Shown one piece after another: positions 9,090-18,517 of a DNA stretch of 64,000 nt. How positions within the stretch are numbered: the first letter of the stretch is position 1; every line of letters begins with the position of its first letter. A model generated the notes under the pieces. That model ran no database searches. It had not been told where the DNA came from and saw only the letters and a program-made list of their open reading frames with translations. Both the position numbers and the translations under genes were made by a program. Source of the DNA: Sediminibacterium magnilacihabitans (lineage in GTDB: Bacteria; Bacteroidota; Bacteroidia; Chitinophagales; Chitinophagaceae); assembly GCA_002973575.1 (NCBI GenBank), contig PVEQ01000005.1:1-64000 (forward strand), read 5' to 3'.

Positions 9090-9995
9090 CTTGTTCTTCG
9101 AGCTGATATTGAAGATACGGGATATATTAAAGCCCCAGCGAACGGCTCCATTGCCCCATGAGCCAGTGGTTTCGTGGATGAACGCATGTTCGTTCATGCC
9201 AATGGAATTGGTAAAATGAAGCTGGAAAACATGCCCGCCCGTTTGAATATCCACACCAATGGAAAGCGGGTCATATGTGCCGTTGAAGCGATTCGCCTGC
9301 CAGAAATATTCAGCATTGATACTGATGCGTTTGCTCACTTTCTGCCGGGCGAGAAAACCTATGGAAAGCATATCGGAAGATCCGCCGGTGAAGCCGATGA
9401 TCCGGTTGTAATGTGTGAGGGTGGGCGATATCTGAACAGAGGTATGTTCATTAAATTTGCGGGCGATCATCAGCTGTAGCACATAAGTGAGCCGGTCAGT
9501 GGCGGTTGCTTTCAGACTGGTATCCAAATCAATGGTCTTGTACATGGCCGATCCGAGTACTGCAATGGATAAAGGCATGGCGCCTGCTCCGGTGCTCTGG
9601 TGCATGAGCCGGTATTTGATAAACCCGTCGTATTCTTTGTTATATGTAGTACGGCCCACACCGATCATCAGGTCTTTGGCAATACCAAAGTCGAACCCAA
9701 AACGAAACGAGGCGCCGTCGAGACCGAATAATTCATACAGGCCCTGGTTCACCGGCGAAAAACGGTGATTGATGCGAAAGTCCATACTTCCAGGACCCGT
9801 GATTTCTACCGTATGCGCATTTACCAGTCGTGTAGAATAAAAAGTATTGATCACAGGTCCGGCAGTAATGGTTTTGTCGGTTGCTTTATTGGCGCTGTCC
9901 TGCATTTTAAAAAGATCTACCTGTTGCGCCTGCAACAATGAGGCGGTCAAGCAGCAAGTGATCAGCACAGCAAGTTTCTTATAGGAGCGGTACAT
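9075..9995 (-). CDS. DUF5777 family beta-barrel outer-membrane protein
   Basis: A 306-residue exported protein: signal peptide MYRSYKKLAVLITCCLTASLL with cleavage after LQAQ, then a barrel with many alternating strands and segments typical of DUF5777 (GSMDFRINHRFSP, FGFDFGIAKDLMIGVGR). It is the last gene of a three-gene operon with YceI and an OB-fold protein, a set that recurs in Bacteroidota, often near cytochromes. Function unknown; a pore or ligand-binding barrel is likely. Confidence 0.85.
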   Translation of the reverse strand: MYRSYKKLAVLITCCLTASLLQAQQVDLFKMQDSANKATDKTITAGPVINTFYSTRLVNAHTVEITGPGSMDFRINHRFSPVNQGLYELFGLDGASFRFGFDFGIAKDLMIGVGRTTYNKEYDGFIKYRLMHQSTGAGAMPLSIAVLGSAMYKTIDLDTSLKATATDRLTYVLQLMIARKFNEHTSVQISPTLTHYNRIIGFTGGSSDMLSIGFLARQKVSKRISINAEYFWQANRFNGTYDPLSIGVDIQTGGHVFQLHFTNSIGMNEHAFIHETTGSWGNGAVRWGFNISRIFNISSKNKKGNW

Positions 9996-10024
9996 AAAGA
10001 TGGTTTATTATATCACAATGATGT

Positions 10025-10549
10025 TTATTGGTACTGGCAATTGATTTCGATTGTTACCTTATCGGTTACATTGGCCGCGTCTATTTTAAAATCTTTCATC
10101 ACAATCACAAAAGAGGCTTTAACCGAAGGTTTACCCCCTTTGATTTCAATCACACCATTCACCAGAACGTTTTTGGTAACGCCGTGCATGAGCAGATCGC
10201 CCTTTACAATGGCTTTATAAGTACCATCTTTCGAAAAGTTGATATCGCCCAGGTTGGTGATCATGCCTTTGAAATCGGCCCTTGGAAATTTGGTGCTTTC
10301 CAGGTACTGGTCATTGAAGTGGTCCTGCATTTCTGCGTATTTGAAACGAAACCCTTTGATGAGCAGGCTGAAAGTGATCTGTCCATTGTCAGATATCCTG
10401 CTGGAGACTTCGTTGTTTACGGCTTTCACATCGTCATCCGTAGGTGAAATAAAACCGATCTTTCCATTCCTTGTGCCGAATATTTTTTGTGCATGCAGAT
10501 CGCCGGTCATTGCCAGTGCAAGGAGGAGGATGGTAATGATTTGCTTCAT
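10025..10549 (-). CDS. YceI family protein
   Basis: A 174-residue periplasmic lipocalin-like protein of the YceI family, which bind polyisoprenoids or amphiphilic ligands. The signal peptide (MKQIITILLLALAMTG, cleavage after LHAQ) is followed by the beta-barrel, with STKFPRADFKGMI and HGVTKNVLVNGVIEIKGG as the recognisable family segments. It lies seven bases after the OB-fold gene and 29 bases before DUF5777, so one operon and probably one envelope process. Confidence 0.9.
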   Translation of the reverse strand: MKQIITILLLALAMTGDLHAQKIFGTRNGKIGFISPTDDDVKAVNNEVSSRISDNGQITFSLLIKGFRFKYAEMQDHFNDQYLESTKFPRADFKGMITNLGDINFSKDGTYKAIVKGDLLMHGVTKNVLVNGVIEIKGGKPSVKASFVIVMKDFKIDAANVTDKVTIEINCQYQ

Positions 10550-10556
10550 AGGTTGT

Positions 10557-10973
10557 TTATTTTGCTAAAACGCCTTCATTGATAACAACGTTGGCATCGG
10601 GGATATACCCGGTGCAGATGCCTTTGAAAGTGATGTTCTGCCCCGGTTTTAACTCGCCGGGGTTGGTTTTGAAAGTACAATTGATCATAACAAGCGGGTC
10701 ATTGGTCTTAAAATTTACGACAATATTACCTTCCTGGTTTTTGCTGATATCGGCAATCTCTCCGGTAAGCTGGATGGCTTTGTCGAGGTACTTTTGATTG
10801 GCCGCCTGCTCGTTGGTCTTGAAAGCGTCATAAAGCTGCTGTGCGGTAAGCGCTACGCCGGTTTCCTGTGTAACATCCCTGTGGGGTTTGTTGAAAATAC
10901 GATAGGCAATGATGCCGCCGGTTACAGCACATGCCACAGCAATTGCCAAAATGATCCGAATCCATCTTTTCAT
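10557..10973 (-). CDS. Membrane-anchored OB-fold (tRNA_anti-like) protein
   Basis: A 138-residue protein with an N-terminal membrane anchor (about residues 4-24) and a periplasmic OB-fold of the tRNA_anti-like type: AIQLTGEIADISKN, VMINCTFKTNP and QNITFKGICTGYIPD are the strand segments. The first ATG with a good signal is at 10971-10973; an upstream in-frame ATG would add twelve polar residues before the anchor. It starts the OB-fold/YceI/DUF5777 operon. The precise role is unknown. Confidence 0.8.
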   Translation of the reverse strand: MKRWIRIILAIAVACAVTGGIIAYRIFNKPHRDVTQETGVALTAQQLYDAFKTNEQAANQKYLDKAIQLTGEIADISKNQEGNIVVNFKTNDPLVMINCTFKTNPGELKPGQNITFKGICTGYIPDANVVINEGVLAK

Positions 10974-11072
10974 AAAATTGAATTTGCGGTTGATATGCAA
11001 ATTATTCAATGTTATGCATTAATTATATACTATTACGGTAATGGGTAACGAAAGGTTGCTTGCCGAACTATT

Positions 11073-11687
11073 TTACTTTACATACTGCTGTACCGGCAGC
11101 CTGTTGGCGATGCTGCGCGCCAATGTCATCTCATCGGCATATTCCAGTTCGCCGCCAAAAGCAATGCCACGGGCAATGGTGGTAACGCGGCAGGGGAGGT
11201 GGGTTATTTTTTTCTGGATATAATAAATGGTGGTATCGCCCTGTATATTCGGACTTAACGCGAATACCAGCTCTTCTGTTTCTTCTTTTTCAATACGGTG
11301 TGTGAGGGCGCTGATGTTCAACTGATCGGGACCAACACCGTCGAGCGGGGAAATAACGCCACCCAGTACATGATAGGCGCCGTTGAATTGTTGGGTGCTT
11401 TCAATGGCAATGACGTCGCGGATGTTTTCCACCACGCAGATCATGCGCTGGTTGCGCATGGAATTGGAACAGATGGCACAGATATCGCCATCGCTGATGT
11501 TGAAGCAACGCTGGCAGAATTTAATGTCGCGCCGCATGCGGGCGATGGTCTCTCCAAAATGTTGTACTTCGTTCACTTCCTGTTTGAGCAGGTGCAGGAC
11601 CAGCCGCAACGCTGTTTTTTTGCCGATGCCCGGCAATTTGGCAAACTGCGCCACTGCATTTTCTAATAAAGCGGAAGGAAGCTGCAT
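11073..11687 (-). CDS. recR: Recombination mediator protein RecR
   Basis: A 204-residue RecR, which with RecO and RecF loads RecA at gaps in single-stranded DNA. N-terminal helix-hairpin-helix (LPGIGKKTALRL, residues 18-29), zinc finger with Cys58, Cys61, Cys70 and Cys73, and a Toprim domain with VVENIRDVIAIE and ALSPNIQGD. Length is as expected. TATCTTTG at 11693-11700 is only five bases from the ATG, which implies a leaderless or nearly leaderless message. Confidence 0.96.
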   Translation of the reverse strand: MQLPSALLENAVAQFAKLPGIGKKTALRLVLHLLKQEVNEVQHFGETIARMRRDIKFCQRCFNISDGDICAICSNSMRNQRMICVVENIRDVIAIESTQQFNGAYHVLGGVISPLDGVGPDQLNISALTHRIEKEETEELVFALSPNIQGDTTIYYIQKKITHLPCRVTTIARGIAFGGELEYADEMTLARSIANRLPVQQYVK

Positions 11688-11692
11688 ACCTG

Positions 11693-11700
11693 CAAAGATA
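11693..11700 (-). promoter_or_regulatory. -7 element of recR, five bases from the start codon
   Basis: Reverse-strand TATCTTTG followed by CAGGT and ATG. With initiation about seven bases downstream the transcript would begin at or next to the start codon. Confidence 0.55.
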
Positions 11701-11705
11701 CATCA

Positions 11706-13121
11706 TCAGAGATTCACCGATACCTGGTTATCCCAGTTGCCTCTGATGTTCAATTGGGTTGGAATGGACTGCACGCGTTCCGGCTGCTTGCGGTTGCCAG
11801 GGAACCTTCCGGTATCCCATACACCATTCTGGTTGGCATCGTACAGCACGCGCAACTCGTAATTACCAGGTTTGAAAAGCTTACGTTTGAATTCCGGCGA
11901 GGTCAACACTACCGACTCCACAATGCGGTCGTTCTGTACAAATTGCAATACCGGGTTCAGCTGCAGGTTAAGGTTTTTGAATTGAAGGAAAAGACTCCCA
12001 TAGCTGGATTCTTTTTCTGTATAAAAGCGGATGGTATCTGCTTTGGCCCGCATATTCCCGGCCGTATCGGTCATCGCGTCTTTGGCAATGACCAGCCTGA
12101 AGGGAACGTTTTCCTTCCAATCGTACCGGAGACGGATCCTGGTCTTACTGGTGTCTAGCGAAAGGGTATAACCTTTTACCACCTGGTAATTGGTATCGCA
12201 TAAAAGTATCTTCGTACTGTCGATCGTTGCCAGCTTATGGTTGGTATTCAATTGAAGATCACTCAACAGGTCCTGACTGCCACCTTCCAATGAACCGGCA
12301 AACAATTTGAGCTTATTATCTTCTTTGGTTTTGTTGGGTGCAGCAGTGTTTTTAGGAACAGTCGTAGCTTTTTCTTTCTTTTTTACTTGTTGAAAAGCAT
12401 AAAAAGTATCTATCCTGGTGCTGGCGCCTACTGTTACGGATGAATCCAGGAAAGCAAACAATTTTGTGCTGTCGTCGTATCGCTTGGTATAATCGTTGGG
12501 TACTACATAGGCGTTGAAAGTAGCGGCTGGAAGGTTGCGAAATACAAAATCTCCCTTTCCGTTGATGCGTGCATAATAACGCGGACGATCTTTCGAAATG
12601 GCTGTGTCTGACAGGTTGTTGTGCAGTACAACAATCAATGTACTGTCTGCCTTACCTGTTTCTGCTAAAAACACTTTGCCTCTGTAAGTAAAATGGTCGA
12701 TGTTTTTTCCCGTAGAAAAAACATAGCTGAAACCTTTTGCCACATTTCCTTCATTTACATCTTTGACGGCATCGCCAAAATTGAGTGTGTACGTGGTGTT
12801 GGGTTCCAGGGTGTCTCTAAGACGCACCGTTACGTTGCGCAAGTGTGCGTCTACCGTTGGAATATTTTTAAGCGTGGGGGAAACAATGAGGTTTTCCTGT
12901 ATGTTCTGCAACTGCACGAACTCATCGAAAGTGAGTACGATGTTTTTAGTGGTCAGCGGGATATTGAGGGATGAATCCCTGGGCGATGCCAGGGCCAGCC
13001 GGGGAGGCAGGCTGTCTTTAGGCCCTCCGCCCGGCGGAATGATATTGGCACAGGAATGCAGCGCCAGTGTGGCGATGGAGGCCGACAGGACAGCGATAAA
13101 AAAGGATACCGTATGCTTCAT
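11706..13121 (-). CDS. Ig-like domain lipoprotein
   Basis: A 471-residue lipoprotein: hydrophobic signal followed by a lipobox ALHSC (Cys24), then NIIPPGGGPKDSLPP and an N-terminal bacterial Ig-like (SbsA-type) domain (about 35-130; LTFDEFVQL, NTTYTLNFGDAVKD). The rest holds a carboxypeptidase-regulatory-like stretch (RNLPAATFNAYVVPND) and a C-terminal part ending with YDANQNGVWDTG. The family is frequent in Bacteroidota and of unknown function; surface or periplasmic location is inferred. The second ATG (13119-13121) is preferred to the one nine bases earlier because it gives a compact signal. Confidence 0.85.
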   Translation of the reverse strand: MKHTVSFFIAVLSASIATLALHSCANIIPPGGGPKDSLPPRLALASPRDSSLNIPLTTKNIVLTFDEFVQLQNIQENLIVSPTLKNIPTVDAHLRNVTVRLRDTLEPNTTYTLNFGDAVKDVNEGNVAKGFSYVFSTGKNIDHFTYRGKVFLAETGKADSTLIVVLHNNLSDTAISKDRPRYYARINGKGDFVFRNLPAATFNAYVVPNDYTKRYDDSTKLFAFLDSSVTVGASTRIDTFYAFQQVKKKEKATTVPKNTAAPNKTKEDNKLKLFAGSLEGGSQDLLSDLQLNTNHKLATIDSTKILLCDTNYQVVKGYTLSLDTSKTRIRLRYDWKENVPFRLVIAKDAMTDTAGNMRAKADTIRFYTEKESSYGSLFLQFKNLNLQLNPVLQFVQNDRIVESVVLTSPEFKRKLFKPGNYELRVLYDANQNGVWDTGRFPGNRKQPERVQSIPTQLNIRGNWDNQVSVNL

Positions 13122-13160
13122 CTGGATCATTGATCAGGTGCAAACTTATATTGTTTGAAA

Positions 13161-16100
13161 TTAATCGTTGTCTTCTTCTTCGTTAAGATTGTGGAGTGAT
13201 ACGGCCAGGTTATTGGTTTTAACAAAATTACACCAGTGACAATCGGCCTTGCCGCAACCGGTATAGAACTCACGATCCTGTATCTTCTGCCATACAGAGC
13301 TGATCTGCTGCATAACAGTGGTAATATCTTCCGGCTTAATAACGATCTTTTCCTTGCGGTACTGCTTCTTTTTGTCGGGCTCCACAAAATCGAATTCGGC
13401 GCTTACCACATTCCAGTTCTTCTGCTCCATATTATCTATCAGTATCTTGTAGAATACTGCCTGCCGCCAGTAATCGCCCCCGTTGGGATTTTTATCGTGC
13501 GGCGGTTTCAACTTATCTCTTGCATTTTCAATATCACCGGTTTTGTAATCCACCACATTTACATTTTTACCGTCGAACTCCAGTTTGTCTATCTTGCCCT
13601 TGAGCGGAACATTTTTTACTACCACATTCCGGATGCTGGTTTCCACTACCACGATCTTATTCCAGGTATCAACATATTGATCGTAATAATTAGACAACAC
13701 TTCCTGCCCATATTCTTTTCTTCTTGCAAACTGCTCTTTGGTAAAACTCTCACGGTGCCGGTGCATGTATTTTTCAAAGTCTTCAATGAAAGTACTTTTC
13801 GGCGGGAAGGCATTGGTGTCCTTCATTTTGCTAAAGAGCTTGTGCAGGGCATCGTGAACGGCGGAACCGAATTCGGTGGCTTCCGATTTGCCCGAAGGAA
13901 CACGAACCAGGTTGTTGAAATAGAATTGCAATGGGCATTTCAAGTAATTGTTCAAAGCGGTCACATTCATCACAAACCTGTCGAGCAGGTGTGTAACCAC
14001 ATCGGCTTCCATGGGGTCGATCTCCGGAGCCGAAGCGGTTTGGAAAGTCAGTGCGGCAAATCTGCTGCGGGTTTCCTCATCAACCAATACCGTCATGGCA
14101 GGCAATGCATGTTTTTCCTGTATCTCGGCAATGAACATGGAAGGCTCCAACTCTTTGCCATCGTCTTTGAACCGGGCATAAGAAATAACGAGGTGTTCTT
14201 CGGCGCGTGTAAGGGCCACATAAAACAGGCGGCGCAATTCTTCCTCTTCCTTATGTGCAGGTTGGGAAATAAAGAGTGTATCCGGGAAACTGTATCCACC
14301 GCCCGGCTTGCGTTTCTTTTCCCAGTTACTGGCATTGCAACCTGCAAAGAATACATGCTCAAATTCCAATCCCTTTGAACCGTGTGCCGTCATGAGGTTA
14401 ACACCTTTATCGGTACCGCTTACCTGTACCAACGGAAGGCTGATGGCTTCTTTCTCCATCAATGCTATATTGTTCACCAGTGTTTCCAGTGAAAGCAAAG
14501 GATTACGCCGCGTCTCTTCTTTTATAAAATTGAAGAGGCCGGTGAGTACCTGCAGGTGCCAGTGTTTATCGGGCTGCTGCATGATGAAGTTCAATACCCC
14601 TGCTTTGCGGATACAGTTTTCAAAAAGGTTTTGCAGGGTAACATTGGGCACATCGGCAATCAGTGATTCAAGCATGAGCCCGGCATTTTTCAATGCTGCA
14701 GGAACAGGCTGACTGAAGAGATCCTGTGGAGGTTGGTTAATTTTGTCATGCAATAATTGCCTGATAGATGTTTTATCTTTTCCAAATTTCCGTTCAGCCA
14801 CTTCAATGCTCAGCCGGGCAATGTCGAGCGGTGCGATACCGAACCAGTCGAAATGCAGGATCTCAAACAACATTTCATTACCACCATAAGGAGTATCGTG
14901 TTCAGCCGCCAGGTATTTGAGCAATAAGATGATCTTCCTGGCCAGGGGCAATTCCAATATGTTCAGCCTGCGTTTGCTGTACACAGGAATGTTTTGCTGC
15001 CTGAAATATTGCGTCAGCTCTTCACCGTATTTGTTTTCTTTATAAATGATACCGATGGCTCCCGGCTGAATGCCTTGTTCTAATAGATGAGACACGTGCA
15101 GGGTGATATCGATCATTTCATCCTGTTGCGTTTCATAGACCCTTAGTTCTGGCTGGTGATCCAGTTGGGCGATAGCAGCATTAGAAGCAAGTAATGTTTT
15201 GGAAAGCCCCTCTATTTTATTCACCAGCCTTTCACTGTTCCGGTCGATCAGTGTTTTGGAAGCATCAAGGATGGGTTGGGTTGAACGGTAGTTGTTGGTT
15301 AGCACCACTGTTCGCAGGTGCTCGCGGTACTGGTTGGCGAAATGGAGCATATTCTCCACGTTGGCTCCCTGGAAGCGATAGATGCTTTGGTCATCATCGC
15401 CCACCACGAATACATTGGGCTTATCCCAATAACTGATGAGCAGTTCCACCAGCCTGTTCTGCGTACCGCTGGTATCCTGGTATTCATCAACCAATATATA
15501 CTGGTATTGTTCCTGGTAGCGGGCCAGCAAGTGCTTCTCTTCGTTAAAGGCCCGTATCACCCAATTGATCATATCGTCGAAATCGTAACGGTTCTTCCTG
15601 AGCATCATCTCCTGGAAACGGTTGAATTCGTTAACAGCAGCACGCAGCTTTTCCATCTTCTCCGTTTCTTCTTCTATGCGGGCCGTCTTCAGATCGCCGG
15701 CCTTATAATTTTTGCCATTGCGCTGGTAGATATAATCCTGCCGGTTGGGTAAGTCTTTGAGATAGGCATCGATCTGAGACGAAATATACCCCGGCGTCCA
15801 CCCTTCGCGTTTCATGGTGCTGAAGAGTGATTGCAGGTTCCTGACTTCAAAATAAACATCGCCCCGGTAACGTTTTAAAGGATGGTTTTTGGGAAAGTTG
15901 TCGATCAGCGTTTTGAATAACTCGATGCTTTCAAGCGCTGAAATGGGGTCCAGGGCTGTTTTTTCGAAGAGGGAGAGGTTTTCCTGGATGATGTCGTTGC
16001 AGAAGGCATGAAAAGTATAGATATTCACTTTATACGCATCGGGACCCATGAAGCCAACCAGTCTTTTGCGCATGGCTACTACGCCGGCATCGGTATAGGT

Positions 16101-16304
16101 AAGGCAGAGGATATTTTCGGGTAAAACATCGGTATCCATTAGGATCTTTCCAATGCGGGCCGCCAGTATCTGAGTTTTACCTGTACCCGGACCGGCAATC
16201 ACCATCACAGGACCTTCAATGGTATCTACAGCTTTTTTTTGCTGCTCGTTGAGCGAGCCGTAAATATCGGTGAACAGGTTCGTAAAGTGCTGGTGTGCTG
16301 ACAT
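13161..16304 (-). CDS. RecB-like UvrD-family helicase with C-terminal Fe-S PD-(D/E)XK nuclease
   Basis: A 1047-residue superfamily 1A helicase-nuclease for DNA end processing. Helicase motifs in order: GPGTGKT (38-44), LCLTYTDAGV, DEYQDTSG, GDDDQSIYRFQGA, NNYRSTQPIL and TAHGSKGLEFEHVF. The C-terminal third is a RecB-type nuclease: GSAVHDALHKLF, GKIDKLEF and VVDYKTGD. A Cys in LKCPLQFYF and Cys1017, Cys1022 and Cys1025 in CGKADCHWC match the four-cysteine 4Fe-4S staple of AddB-type nucleases. It resembles AddA in outline with AddB-like nuclease cysteines; no AddB partner is in the window. Confidence 0.9.
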   Translation of the reverse strand: MSAHQHFTNLFTDIYGSLNEQQKKAVDTIEGPVMVIAGPGTGKTQILAARIGKILMDTDVLPENILCLTYTDAGVVAMRKRLVGFMGPDAYKVNIYTFHAFCNDIIQENLSLFEKTALDPISALESIELFKTLIDNFPKNHPLKRYRGDVYFEVRNLQSLFSTMKREGWTPGYISSQIDAYLKDLPNRQDYIYQRNGKNYKAGDLKTARIEEETEKMEKLRAAVNEFNRFQEMMLRKNRYDFDDMINWVIRAFNEEKHLLARYQEQYQYILVDEYQDTSGTQNRLVELLISYWDKPNVFVVGDDDQSIYRFQGANVENMLHFANQYREHLRTVVLTNNYRSTQPILDASKTLIDRNSERLVNKIEGLSKTLLASNAAIAQLDHQPELRVYETQQDEMIDITLHVSHLLEQGIQPGAIGIIYKENKYGEELTQYFRQQNIPVYSKRRLNILELPLARKIILLLKYLAAEHDTPYGGNEMLFEILHFDWFGIAPLDIARLSIEVAERKFGKDKTSIRQLLHDKINQPPQDLFSQPVPAALKNAGLMLESLIADVPNVTLQNLFENCIRKAGVLNFIMQQPDKHWHLQVLTGLFNFIKEETRRNPLLSLETLVNNIALMEKEAISLPLVQVSGTDKGVNLMTAHGSKGLEFEHVFFAGCNASNWEKKRKPGGGYSFPDTLFISQPAHKEEEELRRLFYVALTRAEEHLVISYARFKDDGKELEPSMFIAEIQEKHALPAMTVLVDEETRSRFAALTFQTASAPEIDPMEADVVTHLLDRFVMNVTALNNYLKCPLQFYFNNLVRVPSGKSEATEFGSAVHDALHKLFSKMKDTNAFPPKSTFIEDFEKYMHRHRESFTKEQFARRKEYGQEVLSNYYDQYVDTWNKIVVVETSIRNVVVKNVPLKGKIDKLEFDGKNVNVVDYKTGDIENARDKLKPPHDKNPNGGDYWRQAVFYKILIDNMEQKNWNVVSAEFDFVEPDKKKQYRKEKIVIKPEDITTVMQQISSVWQKIQDREFYTGCGKADCHWCNFVKTNNLAVSLHNLNEEEDND

Positions 16305-16522
16305 GCGATAAAGATAACAGGATGAAGGGATTTGGACCCGAAAGGTAAAACGAACAATTGTTATTACTTAAATGTCGATTAATATTTTGGTAAAAACCTT
16401 ACAGGTGCTGATTTAGAAAATAGTTTTGACCCTTGATAATTGCTATGATTGCCAGCCATCTTTCCGATATCCTTTTTTACTTATTTTGTATTTAATCATA
16501 AACCAAACCACTCTGACTCATC

Positions 16523-18517
16523 ATGCCTACCTCTTCTTCGGCTGGTCATAATTATTTGAGCAAATTAAGTTTTGCGGGCTTATTGGTAACGCTGGGTATC
16601 ATTTATGGTGATATCGGAACTTCTCCTTTATATGTATTCCGCTCCATCATCGGCGAACGGCCCATTACGGAAGAGCTGGTATATGGTGGAATATCCTGTG
16701 TGGTGTGGACACTGACCCTGCAAACTACTTTTAAGTATGTATTCCTTACGCTGAGAGCAGATAACAAGGGTGAGGGAGGAATATTTTCCCTGTATGCATT
16801 GGTTCGCCGGTATGCCAAATGGTTGTATGTGCCGGCCATCATCGGTGCTGCCACCCTGCTGGCCGATGGCATCATCACCCCACCCATTTCCGTGGCTTCG
16901 GCCATTGAAGGATTGGGTGGTGTAAAAGGTTTGGAAACTATCATTGTTCCCGGCAATAACCTTACGGTAGGTATTGTGATCGGTATCATCTCCCTACTGT
17001 TCTTTTTCCAGCGGTTCGGTACCAAAGTAGTGGGCTTTTCTTTTGGCCCTATTATGCTCATCTGGTTTACCATGATCATGATATTAGGGGCTGCGCAGAT
17101 TGCGCACATGCCTGAAATTCTTAAGGCCATCAACCCTTATTATGGCATTGAGCTGCTGGTCAACTATCCCAAAGGTTTCTGGATACTGGGCGCTGTTTTC
17201 CTTTGTACAACAGGAGCAGAAGCGTTGTACAGTGACCTAGGACACTGCGGACGCAGGAATATCCAGGTGAGCTGGATATTTGTGAAATTCGCCCTCATCA
17301 TCAATTATATGGGGCAAGGCGCCTGGTTGCTGTTGCAGCACAGTAAATCGCTGGGCGATTTGAATCCTTTTTATGAGCTGATGCCACACTGGTTCCTGCT
17401 TGTGGGTATCATCATTGCCACGATGGCCACTATCATTGCCAGCCAGGCTTTGATCAGTGGGTCATTTACACTTATCAGTGAAGCCATCAGCATGAACTTC
17501 TGGCCGAGGGTTACCATTAAATTCCCCACCGACATCAAAGGGCAGATCTATATTCCCAGCCTGAATATCATATTATGGATCGGATGTATAGCCATGATGT
17601 TGTATTTCCGGGAGAGCGGTCATATGGAAGCGGCTTATGGCTTCTCCATTGTTATTGCCATGCTGATGACCACCACGCTGATGTATGTGTACATGCACAG
17701 GGTGCGCAAATGGAATCTTGCATTGATCACCCTTATTATGATGGTGTTCATTACCGTGGAAGTGGCTTTCTTCATTGCCAATGTGGCCAAGATCAAGCAA
17801 AGGTGGATGTTCCTTTTCTTTGAATTCGGACTCACTTTCATCATGGTAATATGGTTCCGGGCCCGCAAGATCACCAATCGCTATTTACAGTTCGTGAAGT
17901 TCTCGGATTATCTCCCACGATTGATAGAACTCAGCGAGGATACGAATTTCCCCAAATACGCCACGCACCTGGTTTACCTTACCAAGGCTGATTACGATGG
18001 AGAAATTGAAAAAAGGATCATGCATTCCATCCTGCACCGCAGGGCCAAGCGGGCCGAAGTTTACTGGTTTATACATATCGACAGGGCCGATGCTCCTTTT
18101 ACCATGGAGTATTCTACCAAAGAACTCGTGAAAGGGAAAGTGATACGGATCGACTTTAAGCTGGGCTTCCGTGTACAGCCCCGCATCAACCTGTTGTTCA
18201 AGAAAGTGGTGCAGGAAATGTTTAACAGGGGAGAAATATGTGTGATCAATAAATACGAGAGCCTGCAAAGAGAAACTTTCCATGCCGACATACGTTTTGT
18301 GATCATAGAATCGTTCCTCTCGGTGGAGAACGAGCTTTCGTTCAAGGAAGGATTCATCATGGATTCCTATTTTGCCATCAAGAACTGGGCACAGTCAGAC
18401 CAGAAAGCATTCGGCCTCGACAATGCATCTACTGTTATTGAAAACGTGCCGTTACTCATCAACCCCAAAGTATACCTGCCGTTGCAGCGTGTTGACAGAA
18501 GGTCTTCTTCTGTTTGA
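16523..18517 (+). CDS. kup: KUP/HAK/KT family potassium uptake transporter
   Basis: A 664-residue integral membrane protein with about twelve hydrophobic segments and a C-terminal cytoplasmic domain (about 450-664). Family blocks include GIIYGDIGTSPLYVF near the start, ADNKGEGGIFSLYAL, ADGIITPPISVASAIEG and TTGAEALYSDLGHCG. It takes up K+ with protons and is probably the housekeeping system next to the inducible Kdp ATPase. The ATG at 16523 gives a short polar lead before the first helix. Its TGA abuts the stop codon of the convergent kinase gene. Confidence 0.95.
   Translation: MPTSSSAGHNYLSKLSFAGLLVTLGIIYGDIGTSPLYVFRSIIGERPITEELVYGGISCVVWTLTLQTTFKYVFLTLRADNKGEGGIFSLYALVRRYAKWLYVPAIIGAATLLADGIITPPISVASAIEGLGGVKGLETIIVPGNNLTVGIVIGIISLLFFFQRFGTKVVGFSFGPIMLIWFTMIMILGAAQIAHMPEILKAINPYYGIELLVNYPKGFWILGAVFLCTTGAEALYSDLGHCGRRNIQVSWIFVKFALIINYMGQGAWLLLQHSKSLGDLNPFYELMPHWFLLVGIIIATMATIIASQALISGSFTLISEAISMNFWPRVTIKFPTDIKGQIYIPSLNIILWIGCIAMMLYFRESGHMEAAYGFSIVIAMLMTTTLMYVYMHRVRKWNLALITLIMMVFITVEVAFFIANVAKIKQRWMFLFFEFGLTFIMVIWFRARKITNRYLQFVKFSDYLPRLIELSEDTNFPKYATHLVYLTKADYDGEIEKRIMHSILHRRAKRAEVYWFIHIDRADAPFTMEYSTKELVKGKVIRIDFKLGFRVQPRINLLFKKVVQEMFNRGEICVINKYESLQRETFHADIRFVIIESFLSVENELSFKEGFIMDSYFAIKNWAQSDQKAFGLDNASTVIENVPLLINPKVYLPLQRVDRRSSSV

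Noticed and set aside
13236-14378. 380-codon forward open frame opposite the helicase-nuclease
   Set aside because: It lies wholly antisense to a gene with intact motifs and its translation shows no domain.
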